From contig NZ_PQIG01000046.1 of assembly GCF_012349115.1 (NCBI RefSeq), positions 93,496-157,495 of the forward strand: a stretch of DNA of 64,000 bases, given 5' to 3'. The notes beneath the pieces were generated by a model. The model searched no databases and was not told the origin of the DNA. It saw only the letters and a list, made by a program, of their open reading frames with translations. Numbering within the stretch: position 1 is the stretch's first letter; each line of letters starts with the position of its first letter. Source of the DNA: Rhizobium ruizarguesonis. Lineage in GTDB: Bacteria > Pseudomonadota > Alphaproteobacteria > Rhizobiales > Rhizobiaceae. The translations under genes were made by a program, and so were the position numbers. Below, in pieces: positions 34,342 to 43,287 of the stretch.

Positions 34342-37059
34342 ATGGGAAGCGTCGGGGACGGCTGGCCGAGAGGTGGCGGCGAAATCGGCGAATTGTTACG
34401 GCATCCGGCTTTCCACGCCGTCGGCCTCGGTCCGGTCGAAAGCTGGCCTGCCTCTCTCAAGCATATCGCCGAAATGGTATTGAATTCCCGCCAGCCCAAA
34501 TTCGTCGCCTGGGGTCCGGATCTCGCCTTTCTCTACAATGACGCCTATGTGCCTGTTTTCCCGGAGCGGCATCCGGATGCGCTCGGAAGACCCTTCCGCG
34601 AGGTCTGGGGGGATATCTGGGAACAGTTCTCGCCGATCATCGCCACCACGCTCCAAGGCAGTTCGCAGCTCTTCAAAGAGCTGCTCATCCCGATGCGCCG
34701 CGACGGCCGCACCGAGGACACCTGGTTCACCTTCTCCTACACCCCGCTGCGCGACGATGACGGCATGGTCGCCGGCATCCTCTGTGCGACCCTTGATGTC
34801 ACCGACCAGGTGACGGCCAAGCGCGGCGAAGAGACGGCGCTGGAAGAGCTGCGAGCCAAATCGGAAGCGCTTGCGGTCGTCAACCAGGCGGGTGCCGCGA
34901 TCACCGCCGAGCCCAGTGTCGATCGCCTCACCCAGATTGTCGTCGATGCCGGCGTGACGCTGACCGGCGCAGAATTCGGCGCCTTCTTCTACAATGTCGA
35001 TGACGGCGAGCGCGGCAGCTACATGCTCTATGCGCTCTCCGGCGTCGATCGGAAGAACTTCGAGAAATTCCCGATGCCACGCAATACCAAGGTCTTCGCG
35101 CCGACCTTCAACGGCGAAGGCATCGTGCGCTCCGACGACATCCTGCGGGACCCGCGCTACGGGCAGAATGCGCCGCATGCAGGCATGCCGAAGGGGCATC
35201 TGCCGGTCAGGAGCTATCTTGCCGTGCCGGTGAAATCACGCGACGGCAGCGTCATCGGCGGCTTGTTCTTCGGCCACGGCCAGCCCGGCCGTTTTTCCCA
35301 AGCGGCGGAGGCAAGCCTCGTCAGCCTTGCTGGCCAATCAGCCGTCGCGATCGACAATATCCGGCTCTTCCGTGCCGCCAAAGTCGAAATCGACCAGCGC
35401 CGCGATATGGAAGATCAGCTGCGGAAACTCAATGAAATGCTAGAGGTCCGCGTCGCGGCCGAGATTGCCGAGCGCCAGCAGGCCGAAGCAGCACTCCAGC
35501 AGTCGCAGAAGATGGAATCGATCGGCAAGCTTACCGGCGGCGTCGCCCATGACTTCAATAATCTGTTGCAGGTGATCTCCGGCAACCTGCAGCTTCTCGG
35601 CAAGGACGTGGCTGATAACGGCCGGGCCAAGGAACGCATATCCAACGCGCTTGCTGCCGTCGGACGCGGCTCGCGGCTGGCAAGCCAGTTGCTCGCCTTC
35701 GGCCGCCGCCAACCGCTGGAACCGAAGGTCGTCAATATCGGCCGTCTCGTCACCGGCATGGACGACATGCTTCGCCGCGCGCTCGGCGAAGAGATCGAAG
35801 TCGAGACCATGGTTTCCGGTGGCCTCTGGAACAGCTTTGCCGATCCGACGCAGATCGAGAACGCCCTGCTCAACCTTGCGATCAACTCCCGGGACGCGAT
35901 GGATGGCGCCGGCAAGTTGACGATCGAGGTCGGCAACGCTTTCCTCGACGATTCCTACAGCCGTACCCATCCTGAAGTTACCGCCGGCCAATATGTCGTG
36001 CTGGCAGTCACCGATACCGGCTCCGGCATGATGCAGGAGATAATAGAACAGGCATTCGAGCCCTTTTTCTCGACCAAGCCGGAAGGCAAGGGTACCGGTC
36101 TTGGCCTGTCGATGGTCTATGGCTTTGTCAAGCAGTCCGGCGGCCACGTGAAGATCTACAGTGAGATCGGTGAAGGCACGACCGTCAAGCTCTACCTGCC
36201 CCGCTCGTTCCAGAGCGAGGATCGCATCACCAATGTCGACGGCGTGCCGGCAACAGGGGGCACGGAAACCATCCTTGTCGCTGAGGATGACGAGGGTGTG
36301 CGCACGACTGTCGTCGAGATGTTGACGGATCTCGGCTACTACGTGCTCAAGTCCAAGGATGCGCAAAGCGCGCTCACCGTTATCGAAAGCGGCGCCCATA
36401 TCGATCTGCTCTTTACTGATGTCGTCATGCCCGGCCCGTTGAGGAGCCCGGAGCTTGCGCGCTTGGCGCGCGAGCGCCTGCCTGATATCGCCGTGCTCTA
36501 CACATCGGGCTATACCGAAAATTCGATCGTCCATGGCGGCAGGCTCGACCCCGGTCTCGAACTGCTCTCGAAGCCCTATACGCGCGAGGAACTCGCTCGC
36601 AAGATCCGCCATGTGCTTGCCAACCGGACGCGACGCGACCAGGGGGCAAACGATGCCGTAGCGCCTGTTCCCAAACACCACGAGATCGCCCGCGAAAAGC
36701 TGAAGCTGCTGCTTGTGGAAGACGACGCCTTCATCCGCATGGATACTGTCGAGATTCTGCAGGATCTCGGCTATGACGTCATCGAGGCTGATAGCGGCGA
36801 ACGGGGCGTGGAAATCATCGGACACACCATCGTCGACATCATCGTTGCCGATGTCGGCCTGCCCGGCATGTCGGGTCAGGCCTTCGCCGCCAAGGCCCGC
36901 GAGGCCTTTCCGTCGGTCGGCCTGGTCTTTGCCACCGGCAACAGCAGCCTGCCGGAGGCAAACCGTCTCCCCGGTTCGGTGCTGCTGTCAAAACCTTTCA
37001 GCAGCACGGCGCTCGACCAGGCGGTCAAGACCGCCGTCCAGCAGCGACCTGTCGGCTAG
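34342..37059 (+). CDS. Hybrid sensor histidine kinase with PAS, GAF and two receiver domains
   Basis: 905 aa, soluble (no membrane segment). Order: PAS-like domain (about 30-155), GAF (about 175-345), coiled coil, HisKA with GGVAHDFNNLLQ (phospho-His about 408), HATPase with NLAINSRDAMDG and GKGTGLGLSMVYGF, REC1 (about 640-755; phospho-Asp in LLFTDVVMPG) and REC2 (about 790-900; IIVADVGLPGMSG). It is of the HWE-unlike, NtrB-like HK type common in rhizobia, often sensing light, redox or small ligands through PAS/GAF. No separate response regulator is adjacent, so output may run through a distant phosphotransfer protein. Confidence 0.92.
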   Translation: MGSVGDGWPRGGGEIGELLRHPAFHAVGLGPVESWPASLKHIAEMVLNSRQPKFVAWGPDLAFLYNDAYVPVFPERHPDALGRPFREVWGDIWEQFSPIIATTLQGSSQLFKELLIPMRRDGRTEDTWFTFSYTPLRDDDGMVAGILCATLDVTDQVTAKRGEETALEELRAKSEALAVVNQAGAAITAEPSVDRLTQIVVDAGVTLTGAEFGAFFYNVDDGERGSYMLYALSGVDRKNFEKFPMPRNTKVFAPTFNGEGIVRSDDILRDPRYGQNAPHAGMPKGHLPVRSYLAVPVKSRDGSVIGGLFFGHGQPGRFSQAAEASLVSLAGQSAVAIDNIRLFRAAKVEIDQRRDMEDQLRKLNEMLEVRVAAEIAERQQAEAALQQSQKMESIGKLTGGVAHDFNNLLQVISGNLQLLGKDVADNGRAKERISNALAAVGRGSRLASQLLAFGRRQPLEPKVVNIGRLVTGMDDMLRRALGEEIEVETMVSGGLWNSFADPTQIENALLNLAINSRDAMDGAGKLTIEVGNAFLDDSYSRTHPEVTAGQYVVLAVTDTGSGMMQEIIEQAFEPFFSTKPEGKGTGLGLSMVYGFVKQSGGHVKIYSEIGEGTTVKLYLPRSFQSEDRITNVDGVPATGGTETILVAEDDEGVRTTVVEMLTDLGYYVLKSKDAQSALTVIESGAHIDLLFTDVVMPGPLRSPELARLARERLPDIAVLYTSGYTENSIVHGGRLDPGLELLSKPYTREELARKIRHVLANRTRRDQGANDAVAPVPKHHEIAREKLKLLLVEDDAFIRMDTVEILQDLGYDVIEADSGERGVEIIGHTIVDIIVADVGLPGMSGQAFAAKAREAFPSVGLVFATGNSSLPEANRLPGSVLLSKPFSSTALDQAVKTAVQQRPVG

Positions 37060-37217
37060 AGCGCTGCGCGTTTTTTCAGACGCGCTAAGGACGCTCTATC
37101 ACTTTGAATCTGCCCATAACGCGCAAAACTGTGCAGCGGTTTTGCGCTAACGACATGCGTAAAAACAAAGAGCTAAAGCGCAAAGAGCCAATCTAAAAGA
37201 TTGCGACGCGCTTTAGA
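37058..37217. repeat. Rhizobium-type palindromic repeat (copy C)
   Basis: Fills the gap between the hybrid kinase and the next minus-strand gene. It contains GAGCGCTGCGCG near its start, GCACTTTGAAT-like sequence shared with copy A, TAACGACATGC and GCGACGCGCTTTAGAGC shared with copy B, and the palindrome GCGCAAAACTGTGCAGCGGTTTTGCGC-like arms (GCGCAAAAC with GTTTTGCGC). The stop codon of the 37213-37602 gene lies in its right end. This mosaic build is that of rhizobial intergenic mosaic elements. Confidence 0.6.
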
Positions 37218-37602
37218 GCCTTTCCGTCCTTCGTGAATCAGCGCCGTCGAATTCGGGAAATTTGCGCATCAGATCCACTTCACTGGTGCAGCTGTCGTCG
37301 CGCGCCGTCAGTTCGATCGAGATCGTGTCGGCAGCATCGAGACGGCCATCGTAATGATTGCCATCGTCGTGACGCCTGCCATCGTGGTGATAGATGGGAA
37401 TGCGCGCGCCGCTCTGGCTGACCAGCACCGCATCCCGCTCGAAACCCCTTTGCAGCAGCCAGTCGCGCGGCGCCATCAGGCGGATGTCGACCTCGTAGGA
37501 ACGCCCCGTCCCTTGCTTGAGGCTGACGGTATAGGCAACCGGCGATACCTGGCCGTTCACGTCGATCGCGCCGTTTCCATCGGCTGTATCAGGCTTTCCC
37601 AT
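37213..37602 (-). CDS. Hypothetical protein
   Basis: 129 aa, family not recognised. It has no signal peptide. Beta-rich first half (VSPVAYTVSLKQGTGRSYEV), then a His/Asp-rich loop (IYHHDGRRHDDGNHYDG, about residues 70-86) that could bind metal, and a strand ISIELTARDD. CAGG precedes ATG 37602. Its last codons fall within repeat copy C, so the original C-terminus may have been replaced by the repeat. Confidence 0.65.
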   Translation of the reverse strand: MGKPDTADGNGAIDVNGQVSPVAYTVSLKQGTGRSYEVDIRLMAPRDWLLQRGFERDAVLVSQSGARIPIYHHDGRRHDDGNHYDGRLDAADTISIELTARDDSCTSEVDLMRKFPEFDGADSRRTERL

Positions 37603-37722
37603 CGGAAACCTGATAAAACCGGCTTTTGTTCCGAATCCCGAGCCTGCAGACTATGACCGTATGACCGGAACTTTTGGCCTCCCTAGCGGTTCAATTCTTT
37701 TGAAAAACCAGAGGAGGCAAAA

Positions 37723-38037
37723 ATGCCGAGAGGTGACAAGTCCGACTATACCGATAAGCAGAAACGCAAGGCCGAGCATATCGAGGAGGGCTACGAGGAT
37801 CGCGGCGTCTCCGAGAAAGAAGCCGAACGGCGTGCCTGGGCGACCGTCAACAAGGAAAGCGGCGGCGGCAACAAATCCGGTTCCGGCCGCGGCAAGAAGG
37901 ACACGCATGAATCCTCCGAAAAGGGCGGCCGCATCGGCGGCGCGGCCTCCGCCGCACGCTCGAAAGAGGAACGCTCCGCTTCCGCAAAAAAGGCAGCTGC
38001 GACGCGCAAGCGCAATGAACACCACAGCCATCATTAA
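37723..38037 (+). CDS. KGG/'plasmid stabilisation'-type small basic protein
   Basis: 104 aa. The sequence MPRGDKSDYTDKQKRKAEHI with EGYEDRGVSEKEAERRAWAT matches a small hydrophilic family annotated in rhizobia as plasmid stabilisation protein. The C-terminal half is disordered, Gly/Ser/Lys/Ala rich (EKGGRIGGAASAARS resembles KGG motifs). A perfect GAGGAGG lies 7 bp upstream. The name is historical; a stress or DNA-associated role is only inferred from the basic, low-complexity tail. Confidence 0.82.
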   Translation: MPRGDKSDYTDKQKRKAEHIEEGYEDRGVSEKEAERRAWATVNKESGGGNKSGSGRGKKDTHESSEKGGRIGGAASAARSKEERSASAKKAAATRKRNEHHSHH

Positions 38038-38088
38038 CTGGCAGGCGGTGGCTTGCCGCCGGCCGCATCCGGCAAAAGGATTTTCGAC

Positions 38089-38379
38089 ATGGCCAAATCG
38101 AAGAAGAAATGGTCGCAGGACGTCACCGAACACAGCGATGCGATGGACCTGAAGCAAGGCGTGTTCAAATCGGACGATCCGAAGAAGATTGCCCGTTCCG
38201 TCAAGCACTCCGCCGAGGAGAGCGATCGCCGCAAGTCGAGCCCCTTTCGCGCCGCCATGTCAATGCTGACCTTCTACATCAACCGCGCCGGCGACCAGCT
38301 GACGAAAAAGCGGCGTGGCACCCTTGAAAAGGCCAAGGACGAACTGCGAAAAGACTTCGGTCGTCAACCGAAGGATTGA
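38089..38379 (+). CDS. DUF3175 domain-containing protein
   Basis: 96 aa. Diagnostic DUF3175 pattern: KKKWSQDVTEHSDAMDLKQG, VFKSDDPKKIARSVKHSAEE, then MSMLTFYINRAGDQLTKKRR. Small, basic, soluble; function unknown. ATG 38089 has AAGGA nine bases upstream; the frame is open to 38053. It sits between the KGG-type gene (51 bp) and the GST gene (6 bp), so the three are probably one transcript. Confidence 0.85.
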   Translation: MAKSKKKWSQDVTEHSDAMDLKQGVFKSDDPKKIARSVKHSAEESDRRKSSPFRAAMSMLTFYINRAGDQLTKKRRGTLEKAKDELRKDFGRQPKD

Positions 38380-38385
38380 GCAGCC

Positions 38386-39117
38386 ATGGCATACGAGCTT
38401 TATTATTGGGACGGCATTCAAGGCCGCGGCGAATTCGTGCGGTTGGCGCTGGAAGAAGCCGGCGCCGACTATGTCGACATCACCCGCCTGTCCGGCCGTG
38501 GGCGTGGTACCGGCGCCATGATCGACATCATGGAGAGTGAAAGCGAACCGCACATTCCTTTCGCACCACCCTTCCTGAAGGACGGCGATCTCATCATCCC
38601 GCATGTCGCCAACATACTATTTTACGTTGGTCCGAAGCTTGGCCTTGCGCCCGAGGATGAAGGCATTCGCCACGTCGTCAACGGCCTGCAGCTGACCGTC
38701 ACCGATTTCGTCGCCGAAGTACACGATACCCATCACCCGATCGACATGTCGCTCTACTACGAGGACCAGAAGCCAGAGGCAAAAGCCCGCTCTGCCGCCT
38801 TCATCCGCGAACGCATTCCGAAATTCCTCGGCTATTTCGAGCGTGTGCTGCGACAGAACCCGAAAGGCCCCAACCATCTGGTCGGCGATGCGCTCACCTA
38901 TGTCGACCTCTCGCTCTTCCAGGTGATCGAGGGCCTGACCTATGCCTTTCCGAAAGCCATGTCGAAAAGGAAGGCGGAATACCCGGCCCTGCTGGCTCTG
39001 CATGATGCGGTGGCGAACCGTCCGAACATTGCCCGCTATCTCGCCTCTCCCCGCCGCCTCGCCTTCAACGAGGAAGGGATTTTCAGGCACTATCCTGAGC
39101 TCGACAGTGCGGGCTGA
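38386..39117 (+). CDS. Glutathione S-transferase family protein
   Basis: 243 aa. An N-terminal thioredoxin-like domain (ELYYWDGIQGRGEFVRLALE, residues 4-23; the cis-Pro region FAPPFLKDGDLIIPHVANIL) is followed by an all-helical GST-C domain with the family motif VGDALTYVDLSLFQV. The Tyr/Ser catalytic position is occupied by the YYWDGIQGRG region. Probably conjugates or reduces electrophiles; the substrate is unknown. It is last in a run of small genes and converges on the LigD-polymerase gene 12 bp away. Confidence 0.9.
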   Translation: MAYELYYWDGIQGRGEFVRLALEEAGADYVDITRLSGRGRGTGAMIDIMESESEPHIPFAPPFLKDGDLIIPHVANILFYVGPKLGLAPEDEGIRHVVNGLQLTVTDFVAEVHDTHHPIDMSLYYEDQKPEAKARSAAFIRERIPKFLGYFERVLRQNPKGPNHLVGDALTYVDLSLFQVIEGLTYAFPKAMSKRKAEYPALLALHDAVANRPNIARYLASPRRLAFNEEGIFRHYPELDSAG

Positions 39118-39129
39118 GGCAAGAGCCGT

Positions 39130-40008
39130 TCATTCCAGCGGCACGGCCGCTTCGAAGAAATTTCCCCACGGGTCCTTCGGTCGCGTCTCCAATCGCCGCG
39201 GCACGTTGCCGAGCGTGAAAGCGGCGGGACCGCTCACCTCGTTCAATTCTGACCAATCCAGCGGCATCGAAACCGGCGCACCCGATCGCGCCCGCGTCGA
39301 ATAGGCCGCGACCGCCGTGTTGCCGCGGCCGTTGCGGAGATAATCGATGTAGATATGTCCACCGCGTTTTGCCTTCGTCGCGGTTGCCAGATATTTTTCC
39401 GGCGCGTCGGCCGACATGCTTTCGGCCAGTGAATGGGCGAAATCCTTCACCTCGGCCCAGCCGGCCTTCCGCGCAAGCGGCGTCACCACATGCAGCCCCT
39501 TGCCGCCTGACGTCTTGACGAAGGCGGCCAGCCCACGTGCTTCCAGCCGCGCCTTCAATTCAAGCGCTGCTGAAATCACAGCGCTCCAGGCCACGTCCTC
39601 CCCGGGATCGAGGTCCATGGTGATCATATCGGGTCGTTCCCAATCGTCGGTCGTGACGCCCCAGGGATGAATTTCGAGCGCGGCCGACTGCGCCAGCGCC
39701 ACGAGGCCGTTGAAATCGGCGATGCGCAGCAGCTTTTCGCCGTCCGGATCCTCTGGATCGGCAATCTCCTCGATATGCGGATTCATGCCCTTCCAGGCAT
39801 GTTTCTGGAAAAACCGCTGGTGACTTTTTATCCCGTCCGGCAGGCGCAGCAGTGCTAAGGGCCGATTGACGACATAAGGCGCCATGAATGGCCAGACCGC
39901 GGTGTAGTAATCCGCCAGCGCCTGTTTGGTCACGCCCTCGTCGGGCCAGTAGAGCCGGTCGGGATGGGTCAGCGATACATCAGATGCCGGCGGGTGTCTG
40001 GGGCTCAT
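39130..40008 (-). CDS. Stand-alone LigD-type DNA polymerase/primase domain
   Basis: 292 aa, the archaeo-eukaryotic primase-like polymerase domain found at one end of bacterial LigD. Family start SLTHPDRLYWPDEGVTKQAL; catalytic acidic motif MDLDPGEDVAW; nucleotide-binding SGGKGLHVV; then RGGHIYIDYLRNGRGNTAVA. There is no ligase or phosphoesterase domain in the protein or next to it. LigD-Pol fills gaps and adds ribonucleotides in Ku-dependent end joining. It overlaps the topoisomerase IB stop/start by 4 bp, so the two are co-translated. Confidence 0.9.
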   Translation of the reverse strand: MSPRHPPASDVSLTHPDRLYWPDEGVTKQALADYYTAVWPFMAPYVVNRPLALLRLPDGIKSHQRFFQKHAWKGMNPHIEEIADPEDPDGEKLLRIADFNGLVALAQSAALEIHPWGVTTDDWERPDMITMDLDPGEDVAWSAVISAALELKARLEARGLAAFVKTSGGKGLHVVTPLARKAGWAEVKDFAHSLAESMSADAPEKYLATATKAKRGGHIYIDYLRNGRGNTAVAAYSTRARSGAPVSMPLDWSELNEVSGPAAFTLGNVPRRLETRPKDPWGNFFEAAVPLE

Positions 40009-41012
40009 TCTTCGATCTCGCTTGTGAGGAAATCAAGTAGCCTGTTTTCCTCGGCCCGCAAGCCCCGCAATGGTTCGTTGCCGCTCTCGATCAGCGGATG
40101 ATCGTTGCCGGCGAGCGCGATGATCGCGGGATGGATATAGCTCGAGCGCGAGATTGCCGGTGTGTTGTGCAGCGCCTCTGCCGCGGCCTCCGACATCTGC
40201 TTTACCGTCGGCCGGCTACCGCCGACAATCGCCTCGCGCGCCGCTCCAAAGGCCGCCAGCGAGCCTGCCCAGGTGCGGAAGGTCTTCGCCGAAATGGGAA
40301 TCCCCGATATCTCGGCCAGATAGGCGTTCAACCGGCCGGAATCGATTGGCTTCAGCGCCCCGCTTTCATCCTTCCAGACGAAGAGTTGGCGCCCAGGCAA
40401 GTCTGCTATCTCCTCCAGGATCTTCTGCAGCCTGGGATGCTTGAGACTGCGCTGGACGCGCTTGCCGCCCTTGGCGCGGAATTTCAGCTCTATCTGCCCG
40501 TCGACGATCTTCAGGTGGCGCTTCAGCAGCGTCGTTGCGCCATAGGTGCCGTTCTCCCTGACATAGGCCTGGTTGCCGACGCGTAAGTGCGCCTCGTCAA
40601 GCAGCGTGGTCAAAGCCGCAAGCACGCCGTTGACATCCTCCGCACCGGTGTCGAGATGTCGCAACACGGTACGGCGTATCCGAGGCAGCGCCCGGCCGAA
40701 CTCGATCAGCTGATGGAATTTTCCCGCACTTCGGAAGGATTGCCATTCCTTGTGGTAGCGGTATTGCTTGCGCCCGCGCGCATCGAAGCCCGTCGCCTGC
40801 AGGTGGCCGTTTTCGTAGAGGCAGATCCAGACATTCTCGTAGGCCGGCGGCAGGCCGAGCGCGCCGATGCGCGCCCGCTGCAACTCGTCGGCCAGCGTCG
40901 TGCCGTCGGGCATCACATAGCTGAAGCCCTTGCCTTTCCTTCGTCTGCGGATGCCTGGTTCAGTATCGCTGACATAGACGAGACCAAGGTCGGTGATGGC
41001 TTCGGCATTCAT
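40005..41012 (-). CDS. DNA topoisomerase IB
   Basis: 335 aa, poxvirus-like/bacterial topoisomerase IB. The N-terminal DNA-binding part starts GLVYVSDTEPGIRRRRKGKG; the catalytic fold carries the conserved KTFRTWAGSLAA and active-site Tyr in SRSSYIHP (about residue 292). It relaxes supercoils by a 3'-phosphotyrosine intermediate. It lies between glgX (15 bp upstream) and the LigD polymerase gene (4-bp overlap). The pairing with a repair polymerase suggests a DNA end-processing role. Confidence 0.92.
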   Translation of the reverse strand: MNAEAITDLGLVYVSDTEPGIRRRRKGKGFSYVMPDGTTLADELQRARIGALGLPPAYENVWICLYENGHLQATGFDARGRKQYRYHKEWQSFRSAGKFHQLIEFGRALPRIRRTVLRHLDTGAEDVNGVLAALTTLLDEAHLRVGNQAYVRENGTYGATTLLKRHLKIVDGQIELKFRAKGGKRVQRSLKHPRLQKILEEIADLPGRQLFVWKDESGALKPIDSGRLNAYLAEISGIPISAKTFRTWAGSLAAFGAAREAIVGGSRPTVKQMSEAAAEALHNTPAISRSSYIHPAIIALAGNDHPLIESGNEPLRGLRAEENRLLDFLTSEIEE

Positions 41013-41027
41013 GTTCTCTGCGACCCG

Positions 41028-43184
41028 TTACTTGCTCCTGCGGCCGAACTGAAACCACCACCGGCGCCCGGCCTTGGTCATGTCCTTCAGCGGCTCGGTC
41101 TGCCCCTCCGGTGCAAAGACGGCCACGCTCTGGGCATAGACCATGACCGGATTATCCTGATCGCGAACCTTAAAGGCATCCCTCTCCGCCCCGGTGTCGG
41201 CAATCCGCGACCATTTCGTCAATCCATTTACCTCCGGCACGTGGAATTCGCAGTCGCCGCCGGCATTAAAGATGAGGAAGAGGTCATCCATCGTCTCGGT
41301 CTCGGGCGCATTCGCGCTCTTCGAGAGATAGACGCCGAGCACCCGCAGCTCATCATCGTTCCAGGCACCGTCATCCATGAAGCCGCCGTCCGGTCTGTAC
41401 CAGGCGATCTCGATGCGGCCGTCCTCGCCGGTTTCGCCGGTCAGGAACCGCTCCTGCCGCAGAACGGGATGGGCCTTGCGGAAGGCGACTGCCTGCCGGC
41501 AGAAATCGAGGAAAGGATCGTCGAGCCCTGCCCAATCGGTCCAGCCGATTTCGTTGTCCTGGCAATAGGCGTTGTTGTTACCGTCCTGGCTGTTGCCGAG
41601 CTCGTCGCCGGCCAGGATCATCGGCACGCCCTGGGAGAGCATCAGCGTCGCCATCATGTTGCGCCGCCGCCGTGCCCGCGCGGCGTTGATATCGGCATTA
41701 TCGGTCGCACCCTCGGCGCCCATATTGTCGGAATGATTATCCGAATGGCCGTCCCGGTTATCCTCGCCATTCGCCTCGTTGTGCTTGTCGTTGAAGGAGA
41801 CCGTGTCCATCAGCGTGAAGCCGTCATGGGCCGACAGAAGATTGATCGAGGAGGTCGCTCCCCGGTCGGAATGGTTGAACTGCGGCGCCGAGCCGGTGAC
41901 GCGCGCCGCCAGTTCCGACACCATGCCGCCGTCACCCTTCCAGAAGCGGCGGACGTCGTCGCGGAACTTGTCGTTCCATTCGCGGAAGGGATGCGGGAAG
42001 CCGCCGACCTGATAACCGCCCTCGCCGATATCCCAGGGTTCGGCGATCAACTTGACGCCCGACAGCATCGGATCCTGCCGGATGGCGCCGAAGAAGCCGC
42101 CTTGGCGATCGAATTCCAGATCCTGCCGCCCGAGCGTGCTGGCGAGATCGAAACGGAAGCCGTCGATGTGCATGACGCCCACCCAGTAGCGCAGGCTGTC
42201 GAGCACCATGCGCATGACCATCGGGTTGGCGACATTCAGCGTATTGCCGGTACCCGTCGTATCGAAGGTATGGCGCGGATCATCGGGGGAGAGAATGTAA
42301 TAGCTCGCATTGTCGAGCCCGCGGAAGGACAGTGTCGGGCCTTTTTCGCTGCCTTCGGCGGTGTGGTTATAGACCACGTCCATGATGACTTCGATGCCGG
42401 CGGCATGAAACTTCTTCACCATGGTCTTGATCTCGGTGATCTTGTCGCCGGACATGTAGCGCGATTGCGGTGCGAAGAAGCCGAGGGTCTGGTAGCCCCA
42501 ATAGTTGCTGAGGTTGTTTTCCAGGAGATAGCGATCGTCGAGGAAATACTGGATCGGCAGCAGCTCGATCGCCGAGATGCCGAGCTTGACGAGATGGTCG
42601 ATGATCGGATCGCTGCACATGCCGAGGAAGGTGCCGCGCAGCCGGTCGGGCACCTTTGGATGCGTCATCGTCAGGCCGCGCACATGCGCTTCGTAGATGA
42701 TGGTGTCGGGCCAGGGACGGCGGATCGCCTCTTCCCCCGCCCAGTCGAAATCCGGATCCTGCACCACGCCCTTGACCATGAAGGGCGCGCTGTCGCGCTC
42801 GTCGAAGGAAAGGTCGTCCTCGCCGATCTGATAACCGAACAGCGCATCGTCCCACATCAGCTCGCCCGTCACCTGTTTGGCATAGGGATCGAGCAGCAGC
42901 TTGTTCGGATTGAAGCGATGGCCGGCGGCAGGATCGTAGGGACCATGAGCGCGATAGCCGTAGACCGTGCCCGGTCCGACGCCGGCAATATATCCGGACC
43001 AGATGTCGCCTTCGCGCTTTGGCAGCGGCAACCGGGCGACCTCCTTCTTTCCATCAGGCGAGAAGAGGCAGAGTTCAATCTGCTCCGCATGGGCCGAGAA
43101 GATGGCGAAATGGGTGCCCGAGCCAATATATTCCGCCCCGAGCTCCGGCTTGAGGAAGTCGAGTTCCGAAAATGAGTAGCTCAT
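41028..43184 (-). CDS. glgX: Glycogen debranching enzyme GlgX
   Basis: 718 aa. Hydrolyses alpha-1,6 branches of phosphorylase-limit glycogen. An N-terminal CBM48-like domain (GSGTHFAIFSAHAEQIELCL, about 22-100) precedes the GH13 barrel: DVVYNHTAEG, catalytic Asp in DGFRFDLAS, Glu in LIAEPWDIG, Asp in LSAHDGFTL. The length is that of GlgX. It is not next to other glg genes here; the downstream partners are topoisomerase IB and the LigD polymerase, on the same strand. Confidence 0.95.
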   Translation of the reverse strand: MSYSFSELDFLKPELGAEYIGSGTHFAIFSAHAEQIELCLFSPDGKKEVARLPLPKREGDIWSGYIAGVGPGTVYGYRAHGPYDPAAGHRFNPNKLLLDPYAKQVTGELMWDDALFGYQIGEDDLSFDERDSAPFMVKGVVQDPDFDWAGEEAIRRPWPDTIIYEAHVRGLTMTHPKVPDRLRGTFLGMCSDPIIDHLVKLGISAIELLPIQYFLDDRYLLENNLSNYWGYQTLGFFAPQSRYMSGDKITEIKTMVKKFHAAGIEVIMDVVYNHTAEGSEKGPTLSFRGLDNASYYILSPDDPRHTFDTTGTGNTLNVANPMVMRMVLDSLRYWVGVMHIDGFRFDLASTLGRQDLEFDRQGGFFGAIRQDPMLSGVKLIAEPWDIGEGGYQVGGFPHPFREWNDKFRDDVRRFWKGDGGMVSELAARVTGSAPQFNHSDRGATSSINLLSAHDGFTLMDTVSFNDKHNEANGEDNRDGHSDNHSDNMGAEGATDNADINAARARRRRNMMATLMLSQGVPMILAGDELGNSQDGNNNAYCQDNEIGWTDWAGLDDPFLDFCRQAVAFRKAHPVLRQERFLTGETGEDGRIEIAWYRPDGGFMDDGAWNDDELRVLGVYLSKSANAPETETMDDLFLIFNAGGDCEFHVPEVNGLTKWSRIADTGAERDAFKVRDQDNPVMVYAQSVAVFAPEGQTEPLKDMTKAGRRWWFQFGRRSK

Positions 43185-43287
43185 AATGCCCCGCTTGGTA
43201 AAAAGACCAAGCAGATAACGTAACGGCGGTTCGAAAGTTCCCTCATGAAAGGCAAAAGGGAAGGATGTTGCGCGCCGCAGGAAGGTC

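Noticed and set aside
40587..43175. 862-codon + strand frame opposite glgX
   Set aside because: Antisense shadow of glgX and the topoisomerase gene with no recognisable domain.
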